From: a virus | Strand: one strand, 5' to 3' | DNA: 21,118 nt | IMG/VR virus record: IMGVR_UViG_3300044695_002852 | Coordinates: 1 to 21,118 of that record | Shown here: piece after piece, positions 5,321-11,909 of the stretch | Layout of the letters: each line of letters starts with the position of its first letter | How positions within the stretch are numbered: the stretch's first letter is position 1 | Made by a program: the position numbers and the translations under genes | Notes under the pieces: model-generated | The model's input: only the letters and a program-made list of their open reading frames with translations | Database searches by the model: none | Told to the model about the DNA's origin: nothing

Positions 5321-5883
5321 CACCTTCCCCAATAGATTTCGTAGGTAGGTTCGCCAGCATACTTCAGGCAGTTGTTCCGACTCAAGCCTTTCGGTGGAAT
5401 AAACTTGCCGGCAGGTGTCGTGTATCCGTATAAAGATTTGCGGATGAAGATTACTTTCTGCTGGTCATAGGTCGTTTCGTTTGCCCAAAAGGTTCCTGTC
5501 AGGTCGCGGCCACCGTAGTATTCGAATGTCCCCGATCCATTTGCTGTTGTCCAGTTGCCAAACGCTCCACGGAATGTGGCATTGGGGCCGTATTCCTCGC
5601 TGGCGTGTCCGATGTGGGCAGGGTCTTGGCCTGTTTCGCATTGTGCTATCGCTTCCATGAATGGGTGGGTGAAGATCGGTTTGCCGATGAACTCCCTATA
5701 TGGGTCTGTGATGAGTTGCCACAGTGACGCTAGCTCTGTGGCAAGTGTCGGGTTTGCGTCTTTCTCAGGGGCTTCAGGAGCCGCTGGAGAGGCTGGTGCT
5801 TCAACCATTAAGGCTTCTGCGGTTACGTTGCTAACAGCAAATAGGGCTGCGGTTAGCAGGATTACTTTCCGTAGTCGAGCCAT
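5320..5883 (-). CDS. secreted Rpf-like transglycosylase-fold protein
   Basis: A 187-residue protein with a signal peptide (basic RLRK, hydrophobic core VILLTAALFAV, residues 6-17, and probable cleavage near residue 24), an Ala/Pro/Glu linker, and a domain like actinobacterial resuscitation-promoting factors. AIAQCETG (79-85) matches the Rpf AVAQCESG site, with Glu83 as the likely catalytic acid. GAFGNW and YDQQKVIFI match later parts of the fold, and RNNCL holds the second cysteine for a disulphide. Rpf proteins cleave peptidoglycan and wake dormant actinobacteria. It sits among SSB and regulatory genes, not in the lysis cassette. The ATG has GAAAGGGG upstream. A lysozyme-like wall hydrolase with no wake-up role is the main alternative. 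Confidence 0.65.
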   Translation of the reverse strand: MARLRKVILLTAALFAVSNVTAEALMVEAPASPAAPEAPEKDANPTLATELASLWQLITDPYREFIGKPIFTHPFMEAIAQCETGQDPAHIGHASEEYGPNATFRGAFGNWTTANGSGTFEYYGGRDLTGTFWANETTYDQQKVIFIRKSLYGYTTPAGKFIPPKGLSRNNCLKYAGEPTYEIYWGR

Positions 5884-5898
5884 AAAGACCCCTTTCGG

Positions 5899-6144
5899 TT
5901 ATCCGTCTAAACGGAACTTTGATTTCTCTATTTCAAGGGCGGCTGTGAGTAAGCCGATGGTTGTAGTTGCTCGTTGGTTCGGCAAGCCGGAGAATGCAAG
6001 CTGATCTTCGCCTTCGTCATCTATGTAGTTGACGATTAGTGCGTAGCCGGTGATGACTGCGCGGGGGAAGGCTGCTGATAGTACATCCAGCACGGGGTCG
6101 TCGTCAGGAAATGACACGTCATCCACCGTATCACAGATCCGCAA
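5899..6144 (-). CDS. hypothetical acidic protein, start uncertain
   Basis: An 81-codon frame beginning with TTG at 6144; a GTG at 6126, four bases past the upstream stop, is an equally good start. The product is acidic (VDDVSFPDDDPVLDVL), with a hydrophobic centre PRAVITGYALIVNYID and a C-terminal ATTTIGLLTAALEIEKSKF helix. No family recognised. It lies between the Cys/Glu-rich gene and the Rpf-like gene in the leftward operon. Confidence 0.6.
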   Translation of the reverse strand: MRICDTVDDVSFPDDDPVLDVLSAAFPRAVITGYALIVNYIDDEGEDQLAFSGLPNQRATTTIGLLTAALEIEKSKFRLDG

Positions 6145-6325
6145 CGAATCGGTCCCAGCGGTCCTGCATACGGGCTTCGTGGTTGGCTACCAGGGTGTCC
6201 TCATCGGGGCCTTGGTCGCATTCGCATTCTTCGCATTCGCATTCTTCGCATTCGCATTCTTCGCAGTATTCTTCGCTGTCTCCTTCAACAATGTTGAGCA
6301 TCCAGCTGTCGTAATCTGTTCCCAT
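6131..6325 (-). CDS. Cys/Glu-repeat protein, possible metal binder
   Basis: A 64-residue acidic protein. The ATG at 6325 is preceded by AAGAAGGG, a good ribosome-binding site. Residues 18-36 contain three repeats of Glu-Glu-Cys-Glu-Cys, giving seven cysteines in under 20 residues, encoded by three exact 15-base repeats. Around it are ordinary sequences (DYDSWMLNIV before, NHEARMQDRWDRFVADL after). Clustered Cys and Glu suggest metal chelation as in metallothioneins, though no known family fits. No function is established. Confidence 0.7.
   Translation of the reverse strand: MGTDYDSWMLNIVEGDSEEYCEECECEECECEECECDQGPDEDTLVANHEARMQDRWDRFVADL
6218..6262. repeat. three exact copies of a 15-base coding repeat
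   Basis: On the + strand the unit GCATTCGCATTCTTC is repeated at 6218-6232, 6233-6247 and 6248-6262. On the coding (-) strand it encodes the Glu/Cys block of the gene at 6131-6325. Being a multiple of three, copy number can change without shifting frame. Confidence 0.9.
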
Positions 6326-6343
6326 TTTCCCTTCTTTCTTGGT

Positions 6344-6514
6344 TCAATCTCGTTTGTCGAGAAGTTTTGAGAGTGTTTCGTCTGCTTTGATTACTTCGCT
6401 TTGTACCTGTGGATCGGCTGTGGATACGTGACGTATCACGCGGCGTATCGCTAGCAAGGTGCGGCGAGGAACCTCAACCGTTGGTATCGGCGTTGTCTGC
6501 TGTGTTGATTTCAT
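6344..6514 (-). CDS. 56-residue hypothetical protein
   Basis: A short gene filling the gap between the Cys/Glu-rich gene and the methyltransferase, overlapping the latter's 3' end by 41 bases. It starts at the ATG at 6514 (within GAAATGAAATC), beginning MKSTQQTTPIPTVEVPRR. The middle, RRTLLAIRRVIRHV, is basic and amphipathic; the tail EVIKADETLSKLLDKRD looks helical. No family recognised. Support comes from its continuous open frame, fit to the gap and codon pattern; the overlap with its neighbour is a weakness. Confidence 0.55.
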   Translation of the reverse strand: MKSTQQTTPIPTVEVPRRTLLAIRRVIRHVSTADPQVQSEVIKADETLSKLLDKRD

Positions 6515-7013
6515 TTCTCACTTTTTCTATTGTGTCGTTCATTCCGTTGCTGCCAGGAAACAGGTCATCTAGTTCATCTCGGTGCGGGTCAAACCCTAGT
6601 AGATCTAATACCCATCGGTTGAAAGCTTCAGGCTTAGCTCCTGGGAGTCCTTTCTTCATACCGATATGGCAGGCCATCCAGTCCCTAACCATCGGTTTGC
6701 GTGGCACAATATTTGCACCGCCGCGCCATACCACCGGTTCCCATGCGTATTGAGTAGATACATTGACGCGGATCTGGTGAAAGGTTTTAGTCCAAGCGGC
6801 AACTCGAACATCATCGGGCAATGCGGGCAGAATCCAGCGCAAGTCTTTTGGATTACAGGACAATGCCCAGCCATCAGGGTAGTCGGTCACCAATCTATTA
6901 AGTAGCGCAAGGTGTGATTCAACGCTGTCGTACTCTCCGCTATTTTCATGGAATGGTGAATAGTGTTTTTTGCCATTGCCCAAGTATGGTGGGTCTGCAT
7001 ACGCAAACTTCAT
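6474..7013 (-). CDS. DPPY-type DNA methyltransferase (amino-methylating)
   Basis: A 179-residue protein with the catalytic DPPY tetrad at residues 7-10 (FAYADPPYLGNGKKHY), characteristic of enzymes that methylate adenine N6 or cytosine N4 in DNA. Later WALSCNPKDLRWILPALP and RVAAWTKTFH follow the strand-helix order of the AdoMet fold, and W..VVWRGG is shared with small phage methyltransferases. The AdoMet-binding FxGxG motif is not evident near the C-terminus, so substrate and activity are unsure. The start is the ATG at 7013, in ATGA overlap with the resolvase stop; an upstream extension is the resolvase read in another frame. With the C5 enzyme at 2462-4174 it gives the phage two DNA methylation activities. 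Confidence 0.75.
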   Translation of the reverse strand: MKFAYADPPYLGNGKKHYSPFHENSGEYDSVESHLALLNRLVTDYPDGWALSCNPKDLRWILPALPDDVRVAAWTKTFHQIRVNVSTQYAWEPVVWRGGANIVPRKPMVRDWMACHIGMKKGLPGAKPEAFNRWVLDLLGFDPHRDELDDLFPGSNGMNDTIEKVRNEINTADNADTNG

Positions 7014-7345
7014 GTTCTTTCCCTCTTTATTTCTTCTATTAGTACCTTCAGTGGCATCACAACATACCATTCCCCTGGGTCGGTGGTGCCACGTTTCTTG
7101 GCTACCACGAATCCGAAGTCTGCTTTGGCGTTGACCATTTCTTGTTCTAGTTCTTTCAGCCATCCAGCTAGGTCAAGTTTGGCGTGGTTCTTCACCTCGA
7201 TCACTACGCCTGGTAGTCCTGTGATGTCGCCTTTGTCTTGTGTTCCGTGTAGCGCACGGCGTTCAGCGTGAATGAAACCTTGTGCTTGTAGGTATCGGAC
7301 TACTGCAGTTTCGGCGGCTGTGCCTTTGGCTCGCTGTTTACTCAC
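7010..7345 (-). CDS. PD-(D/E)XK Holliday-junction-resolvase-like nuclease
   Basis: A 111-residue nuclease resembling archaeal-type Hjc resolvases. It begins KQRAKGTAAETAVVRYLQ with Glu12, then DKGDITGLPGVVIEVKNH with Asp40, Glu50 and Lys52, the metal-binding core. It would cut four-way or branched DNA during recombination and before packaging. It starts with GTG at 7345, overlapping the stop of the annealing protein (GTGA), and ends in ATGA overlap with the methyltransferase. A related endonuclease of unknown DNA structure preference cannot be excluded. Confidence 0.8.
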   Translation of the reverse strand: MSKQRAKGTAAETAVVRYLQAQGFIHAERRALHGTQDKGDITGLPGVVIEVKNHAKLDLAGWLKELEQEMVNAKADFGFVVAKKRGTTDPGEWYVVMPLKVLIEEIKRERT

Positions 7346-8199
7346 TTGTCCTGCTTGGGTGATTCAACATCACGCTTCAATGTGTCAATCAGCAACAGAG
7401 CCTCATCATTGTTGAGCTGTGCAATGTCGGTGATTTCACGGTTAGCGGTAAAGCCAGCAATCGAGATGACGTGTTCACGGCTTAGTTCTTTCTTGCCCAT
7501 CAGCAAACTGATGTCACGCAACTGTGTCTTGGTGATCGTGCCAGGTATGCCGGCTTCAGGTACTTCAAGTATTGGCGCTGGTTCGGGTGCTGGTACTGGT
7601 TTAGCGACAGCGGTTTTGAACAGGCTTCGCAACTTGTTGAAGTCGGCTTCAGTGAGTTCGGTTGATGCTTTGCCCACTTCTTTCAACAAGGCATCGGGGT
7701 CAATACTTTTGTCGATGCAAGCTTTCACGAACTTGTCGTAGTCAGATTTTGCTACAAGTTTCGGTGGTTCAGGCTTGGTCAGATCTTCCCATTCTTGTTT
7801 TGTCCACAGCGACAGACAGATTCCGAATCGCATTGCAGCGTTGCGTAAGAAGTCTGATACGAGTTCCTTGTCAAGGTCAGGCTTGTTGAGTTCGCATGAT
7901 CCGACAGCGACACGGGTGATGCCGTGAACGGTGAGGCGACCCCACATTGTTGCCATGTCCACCTCGACGGTTGACCCGCCACGGCGAATCGTTGCCTTGT
8001 GAACATGGATTGCTGGCCGACCGTTGTTCCAATCGCATGGCTCCCATGTCCACATTGGATCTACCTCAATGAGGATGCGGGTAACATCGGCGTGACCTAC
8101 GAAGTCAAGCTGTGCGCCACCCTTCTCTAGTTTGCCGACAATCTTCTTATCCGGTACTGCCCAATCGTTGAGCGCCTTTAACAGTGGATGCTGTTCCAT
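7342..8199 (-). CDS. Rad52/Sak-like single-strand annealing protein
   Basis: A 285-residue protein whose first half matches the Rad52/DdrA-like annealing proteins found in actinophages. KLEKGGAQLDFVGHADVT, RVAVGSCELN, and FLRNAAMRFGICLSLW (about 117-132) recall the strand-helix core of that fold, where the AAMRFG helix is a hallmark. It anneals complementary single strands generated by the exonuclease encoded just upstream. The C-terminal part (from about 150) is a linker rich in Pro/Ala plus a small helical domain. The ATG is adjacent to the exonuclease TAA, with AAAGGGAAAG as ribosome-binding site. An Erf-like relation is possible. Confidence 0.78.
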   Translation of the reverse strand: MEQHPLLKALNDWAVPDKKIVGKLEKGGAQLDFVGHADVTRILIEVDPMWTWEPCDWNNGRPAIHVHKATIRRGGSTVEVDMATMWGRLTVHGITRVAVGSCELNKPDLDKELVSDFLRNAAMRFGICLSLWTKQEWEDLTKPEPPKLVAKSDYDKFVKACIDKSIDPDALLKEVGKASTELTEADFNKLRSLFKTAVAKPVPAPEPAPILEVPEAGIPGTITKTQLRDISLLMGKKELSREHVISIAGFTANREITDIAQLNNDEALLLIDTLKRDVESPKQDK

Positions 8200-9138
8200 T
8201 TACTTTCCCTTTCGGTTGATACGCAACACTCGAAATGTGCTGCTCTTTTCGTATTGTTTTACGATCTCAGGATGAGCTGACCCTAACGCTTTGGTGTCTA
8301 GCGATACGCGGGACTGTGGCTTCCAGGTTACTACGGTGTCGCCGTTGAGGGTGCCTGTTGTGGCATCACCAAGTAGCCCAGCGAGCAGGGTTTTGGCGGC
8401 ATCTTCTTGTTTCGCCCAATGATCTTTCTGTGTCTTGGCTTTGTTCAATAGTTCAAGGGTTTCTATCGCAACATCAGGTAGCTCAACCGATAGTTCTTGT
8501 GGTTCGGAGTAGATGGTTTGCATATGGTCGTAAGCAAACACGACACCTTCGGGTGCTTCGCCTTTGTGGATGGCGGCAAGAAACTCTTTGGCGGCTTCAA
8601 TGTGGTTACGCTTCATTTCCCAATCCACGATTTGTAGATGGTGTTTGAAGGTTTGTGACCTGTCAAATACCCACCAGTTGATCTCGTCAACATCGGCACA
8701 GATAGCTTGCTGTACGCCCTGATAGAACCAGTGCGGTGGGAGCCAACCTGACCATTCGTTTGTGGTGGTTTTGATTTCGTGAACAGATCCATCGTCACCT
8801 ACGCCATCGAGCGTTGCTACGAGATGCACGATTTCTTCATCAAAGGTGACCAGCACATCAGGTGTGGTGATCGGTACGCCGTACTTGTCTGATGCCCAAG
8901 CAAGCAAGGTTGGTTCAAGCCTGTTGCCACGTTCCATTGCTTCGTTCTGTTCTTTCGGCATTGGCTGTACCGCTGACAGAAGTTCGGCAGCAAGATCGGC
9001 GCGGGTCTTGTATGGGTGGACTTCGTAGATTGCAGCACATTCGGATGCGGCAAGCCGGCGTTCCCCTGTTGGGGTACACCAGCGTTGGCGTAGCCATTCA
9101 GCTGAACCGTGAGGATGTTTAATTTCTGTGTTATTCAT
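8200..9138 (-). CDS. YqaJ-type viral recombinase exonuclease
   Basis: A 312-residue 5'-3' exonuclease of the lambda-exonuclease/YqaJ family. Visible motifs: RRLAASECAAIYEVHPYKT (28-45), MERGNRLEP (Glu75), ATLDGVG (Asp111) and VHEIKTT (Glu121, Lys123), which form the PD-(D/E)XK metal site. It would resect double-stranded DNA ends to give 3' tails for the annealing protein immediately downstream. The start ATG has AGAAAGAAGGG upstream. The C-terminal 100 residues form a coiled-coil-like helix (LLNKAKTQKDHWAKQEDAAK) followed by strands, as usual in this family. Confidence 0.88.
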   Translation of the reverse strand: MNNTEIKHPHGSAEWLRQRWCTPTGERRLAASECAAIYEVHPYKTRADLAAELLSAVQPMPKEQNEAMERGNRLEPTLLAWASDKYGVPITTPDVLVTFDEEIVHLVATLDGVGDDGSVHEIKTTTNEWSGWLPPHWFYQGVQQAICADVDEINWWVFDRSQTFKHHLQIVDWEMKRNHIEAAKEFLAAIHKGEAPEGVVFAYDHMQTIYSEPQELSVELPDVAIETLELLNKAKTQKDHWAKQEDAAKTLLAGLLGDATTGTLNGDTVVTWKPQSRVSLDTKALGSAHPEIVKQYEKSSTFRVLRINRKGK

Positions 9139-9164
9139 TTGCCCTTCTTTCTAGTAAATGGAAG

Positions 9165-9458
9165 TTACATAGTTTTATGGTTGAAGTCAAGGCTGGATGC
9201 GAGCCGTGTGACATTCCTAATCATTACTGAAGGGATGTGACATACATTCGACACCATCTCAGGTGGCCATTCTTCATTGTGGATATAGCCCGATATCAGG
9301 GTGACGTGATCCTTTAGCTTGTTCGGCCAAATGAACCCCACATTGAGAGCTATGGTCGGTTGCGGTTCGTAGTCATCGGTGTCTGTCCAGCCTGTGTCGC
9401 CATCAAATGCGTCAACCCAGGTGACAGCGACAAGTTCCCATTGTCCTGAATCACTCAT
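9165..9458 (-). CDS. hypothetical conserved phage protein, 97 residues
   Basis: The protein begins MSDSGQWELVAVTWVDAF, continues DGDTGWTDTDDYEPQ and IALNVGFIWPNKLKDHVTL. The strand-rich start with VTWVDA, and the G-WP-DHVTL segment, recall a small actinophage family whose members are thought to be beta-sheet proteins; this is recollection, not a search. The start at 9458 overlaps the stop of the zinc-finger gene (ATGAGTGA); a longer upstream frame is the zinc-finger gene read in the wrong frame. Role unknown. Confidence 0.7.
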   Translation of the reverse strand: MSDSGQWELVAVTWVDAFDGDTGWTDTDDYEPQPTIALNVGFIWPNKLKDHVTLISGYIHNEEWPPEMVSNVCHIPSVMIRNVTRLASSLDFNHKTM

Positions 9459-9579
9459 AGGTCTTGTCTTTCTCCGGTTCAGTATCTCGTTCGCCACGGC
9501 TTGAACATATCGAGCAACGCTGGCTTTCGCGTTCAGGCCAGGTGACATCACAGACGGGGCAGATCAGCCATGCTTCCAT
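9451..9579 (-). CDS. 42-residue zinc-finger mini-protein
   Basis: A very short gene with two CxxC pairs: ICPVCDVTW (C7, C10) and RCSICSSR (C22, C25), a classical spacing for a zinc knuckle. The tail is charged (RGERDTEPEKDKTYE). The ATG at 9579 lies 16 bases inside the metallophosphoesterase end, and its TGA overlaps the start of the next gene. Such mini-proteins may bind DNA or RNA or act as adaptors; none is assigned here. Confidence 0.75.
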   Translation of the reverse strand: MEAWLICPVCDVTWPERESQRCSICSSRGERDTEPEKDKTYE

Positions 9580-10721
9580 AACTGCCCACGATACATCATC
9601 TGTCCATCACGGATAGGGACAAGCTCCAGGTTAAATGGGGCATCTCCCTCTTGGTAGGTGACCACGGCTAGACCTTGTTGCCAGTTTTCGGTGACCGTCA
9701 AAGGTCTGCCATCTAGGTCTATGCCACCCTTGGTGGAAGGGACAGCCCCATCTACACGGGCGAGACATCCTGCTGATGCTGCAAGGATTGTCTTGGGTCC
9801 ATCCCAATCTTCACGGGTTTGTTCTGCCCATTCTCTGCGGTGAACGTGACCGTACAGGACTGAGGTTTTCTCATGGGCTAGGTATTGGTGGGCGGTGGAG
9901 CCGTTCGATTTGGCTTTGGTTCCGTGGATGCACCGTAGTTTTTGGTTGATCCATACTTGTCCTGCGGGGTAGCCAGGGAAGTATTTGATTTCGTATTGGT
10001 CAAACCGGCACAGGAACGGTACTGATAGGACTGGCCAACCTTCAGGGTTGCCACCTTGCTTTAGTCCGAAGGCGGCTTTGGCGTTGTCAAGGAGATAGTT
10101 GACAAGGCGTTCTTCGTGGTTGCCAGCAAGCCAACAGATTTCTGCGTCAGGGGCAGCCTCTCGAAGGCGGGCTACCAGCTCTGTGGCGTAGTCAATGGCG
10201 GCTTGTGTGGTGCGCCCAAAGGCGGGTGACAGTCGGTACTTGCCCATTTCAGGCAGGTCTAGGTTGTCTCCGTGCATGACCACCATCTGTGGTTTCAGCT
10301 TCTTTACCAAGGAGATGGACAGGTCTATAGCCACAGGGTCGTGAGTAGGCTCTAGATTGTCGTCTGCTCGACGATAGAACCCGATCTGCATATCGGGAAG
10401 GATCACCGCTGTCAGCCAATCCTGAGGCTTCTGAGAGGCTGTCTTTCGGGGTGGCAGTTTGTATGCCGGACCCTGCTGAATGACTGGCCATTGGGGTCCT
10501 GTCTCCCACGCTGGCGAGAATTGGACTCCCATCAGGTCATGGACTTCGGCTTCCCCGTCAACATTCTTAGTGAGCGACTGGTAAACCGACACCCGTTTGA
10601 TTGTGCCAACCTCGTTGATGTCTATACCTTGACGGTCAAACAGGTCAACAAGTTTGCCAAGCTTCTCCAGTTTGGCTGCCTTGTCGGTCGGCGGTGGGGG
10701 TGGGGTGATGTTTAACGGCAT
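9564..10721 (-). CDS. metallophosphoesterase
   Basis: A calcineurin-like phosphoesterase of about 385 residues. Metal-binding motifs appear in order: ILPDMQIG (first Asp), VVMHGDNLDLPEM (GDxxD), WLAGNHEERL (GNHE), IHGTKA and LYGHVHRREW (GHxH). It would hydrolyse phosphodiesters or nucleotides; in phages such enzymes are near replication genes but their substrate is rarely known. The first 100 residues are a non-catalytic extension with a Pro-rich stretch ITPPPPPTDK. The start is either ATG 10727 or ATG 10721; I chose 10721 because GAGAGG lies nine bases before it and only three before the other. It overlaps the HTH gene by ten bases. Confidence 0.85.
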   Translation of the reverse strand: MPLNITPPPPPTDKAAKLEKLGKLVDLFDRQGIDINEVGTIKRVSVYQSLTKNVDGEAEVHDLMGVQFSPAWETGPQWPVIQQGPAYKLPPRKTASQKPQDWLTAVILPDMQIGFYRRADDNLEPTHDPVAIDLSISLVKKLKPQMVVMHGDNLDLPEMGKYRLSPAFGRTTQAAIDYATELVARLREAAPDAEICWLAGNHEERLVNYLLDNAKAAFGLKQGGNPEGWPVLSVPFLCRFDQYEIKYFPGYPAGQVWINQKLRCIHGTKAKSNGSTAHQYLAHEKTSVLYGHVHRREWAEQTREDWDGPKTILAASAGCLARVDGAVPSTKGGIDLDGRPLTVTENWQQGLAVVTYQEGDAPFNLELVPIRDGQMMYRGQLWKHG

Positions 10722-10954
10722 ATACATTCGCCTCTCAAATGGCGGCGAAGGGTGTTTTCGCCTATAGTGAAACCTTCGTTTTTGAGGATTTTCAAAAGCC
10801 ACACAGTTGTGTAGCCAGGTTCTTGACCGATACGTGGAAGCACCGTGTTGAGTGCTTCCCGATCCTCGTCGGTCAATGATTGGATAATGGCACCAGCATG
10901 ACAGTGCCGGTTGCCGTTTGATGGATGTTTCAGTATTTCGTCTTTCAAAGACAT
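10712..10954 (-). CDS. helix-turn-helix-like small protein
   Basis: An 80-residue protein ending WLLKILKNEGFTIGENTLRRHLRGEC: a helix-turn-helix pattern (FTIGENTLRRHL as recognition helix) seen in actinophage proteins beside replication genes. The ATG at 10954 is preceded by AAGGGAG. As the first gene after the promoter-like region at 10985-11013, it is a candidate regulator of the long leftward operon, though it may simply be an accessory DNA-binding protein. Confidence 0.65.
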   Translation of the reverse strand: MSLKDEILKHPSNGNRHCHAGAIIQSLTDEDREALNTVLPRIGQEPGYTTVWLLKILKNEGFTIGENTLRRHLRGECICR

Positions 10955-10970
10955 TGGGACTCCCTTCGTT

Positions 10971-10979
10971 TTATCCACA
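10971..10979 (+). promoter_or_regulatory. DnaA-box-like site (exact TTATCCACA)
   Basis: TTATCCACA equals the E. coli consensus DnaA box. A near copy, ATATCCACA, lies on the opposite strand at 10994-11002. Both are in the longest gap of the leftward block (10955-11016). Confidence 0.4.
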
Positions 10980-10984
10980 ATCCC

Positions 10985-11013
10985 ATTCTGATATGTGGAT
11001 ATCTAGAAGTCAA
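10985..11013 (-). promoter_or_regulatory. candidate sigma-70-type promoter for the DNA metabolism operon
   Basis: On the - strand TTGACT (11013-11008) and CAGAAT (10990-10985) are 17 bases apart, matching -35 and -10 elements 5/6 and 4/6. Transcription would start about 30 bases before the HTH gene. A dyad GATAT-CCAC-ATATC (10990-11003, given on the - strand) sits in the spacer, where a repressor could block it. Confidence 0.45.
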
Positions 11014-11016
11014 GCA

Positions 11017-11226
11017 TTAGTGATCTTCGGCTTTGTGCCTCAGGAAATCTTCCTTCAAAGAGTCTAACTTTTCATCGTGCCGATCCAGCTTTGTGTCAAT
11101 GCGCCCAATGGTGTGCATCATCAGCTCGTTGGATTCGCCTGACTCGCGGCGATGACGCTGTAGCAGGGCGACCATCACAGCACCCACTAAGCCAATTAAG
11201 GCAACGGCGATTCCTTCGGTAATCAT
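11017..11226 (-). CDS. membrane protein with C-terminal coiled coil, lysis-associated
   Basis: A 69-residue protein with one transmembrane helix (GIAVALIGLVGAVMVALL, residues 5-22), a basic RHRRE anchor and a heptad-like helix IDTKLDRHDEKLDSLKEDF. This layout is frequent in the last gene of actinophage lysis cassettes, where it may be a second holin, an antiholin or a pinholin regulator. The start overlaps the 25-residue peptide's stop (ATGA). It is the last gene of the structural/lysis operon before the 62-base gap. Confidence 0.7.
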   Translation of the reverse strand: MITEGIAVALIGLVGAVMVALLQRHRRESGESNELMMHTIGRIDTKLDRHDEKLDSLKEDFLRHKAEDH

Positions 11227-11300
11227 TCTTTATCTTCGGGTATCGCTAAAGCAAGGCAGATGAACGCACAGATAAACACCATCGGAATTATGACAACCAT
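11223..11300 (-). CDS. 25-residue membrane micro-peptide
   Basis: MVVIIPMVFICAFICLALA followed by IPEDKE: a single hydrophobic helix and an acidic tail. The ATG overlaps the endolysin stop (TAATG) and the TGA overlaps the next ATG (ATGA); both overlaps argue for translation. It lies between endolysin and the coiled-coil membrane protein, so a role in lysis is plausible. The size makes chance hard to exclude. Confidence 0.55.
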   Translation of the reverse strand: MVVIIPMVFICAFICLALAIPEDKE

Positions 11301-11908
11301 TAGTTCTTCACTCCTAATGCTTGCATGAACTTTTCCCATTCAGCTTTGACAGTTTTGGTTGGGTTGTTGGCATCAGATAGTTGCCAATGCCATGCCTCGT
11401 ATTCGGGGTTTGGTTTCCACAGATACTTCGGTGGACCCTGCAAATAGATGCCGTAGGTTGGTGCGTTGCGGCATAGCCAATCGTAAACGGGGCTAGTTAT
11501 CAGGAAATCTTGCGCACAGGCAACGCCATGAGGACTTGTGCCAGGGCTTGCACTTGGGCTAGCTCCCTGGTTGAGGAAGTAGGTGCGCCCGTTGTATTGG
11601 CGTGTGATCTGTGGAACTCGACCTGTGGGGGTTAGCGAGTAACGGGAGAAGAACAGGGCTTCTTGTGCCTCAAAGGATCGGTAGCCACCGCTGACAGCTT
11701 TGAGGGTTAGCCCGTCACGCTTGGCGTGGTCGTACATCAGGTTGAACGCAAACACGGCACCGCCATACCAGTTGATGTCAAACCATGCTGTGCCACCGCA
11801 GGACAGTTTGGCTAGTTTGTCTGCCGGCAGTTTGCCGTTGCCGTACTGTTCTAAACGGTGCGGTACAACTAGACGCTTGTACGGGTGACCTGGTGCAACG
11901 ATGCCCAC
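11300..11908 (-). CDS. endolysin, M15-type D-Ala-D-Ala carboxypeptidase/L,D-peptidase
   Basis: A 202-residue peptidoglycan peptidase. VSGGYRSFEAQE (72-83) and SPHGVACAQDF with His127 and Asp134 (SxHxxxxAxD) and EAWHWQ with His174 are the zinc-binding motifs of the VanY/M15 family. No signal peptide is present, consistent with release through a holin. It starts with GTG at 11908, one base after the holin stop. No separate wall-binding domain can be recognised. Confidence 0.87.
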   Translation of the reverse strand: MGIVAPGHPYKRLVVPHRLEQYGNGKLPADKLAKLSCGGTAWFDINWYGGAVFAFNLMYDHAKRDGLTLKAVSGGYRSFEAQEALFFSRYSLTPTGRVPQITRQYNGRTYFLNQGASPSASPGTSPHGVACAQDFLITSPVYDWLCRNAPTYGIYLQGPPKYLWKPNPEYEAWHWQLSDANNPTKTVKAEWEKFMQALGVKN

Positions 11909-11909
11909 A

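Noticed and set aside
5187-5360. N-terminal extension of SSB
   Set aside because: SSB homologues begin at the MNQATIIGNIG region with a ribosome-binding site; the upstream part is the zinc-finger mini-gene in another frame.
5555-6004. 149-codon + strand frame
   Set aside because: Antisense to the Rpf-like gene, whose signal peptide and catalytic motif are clear.
6050-6370. + strand frame with a Phe/Ala repeat that looks like a membrane helix
   Set aside because: Antisense reading of the Glu/Cys repeat; the - strand gene has a good ribosome-binding site.
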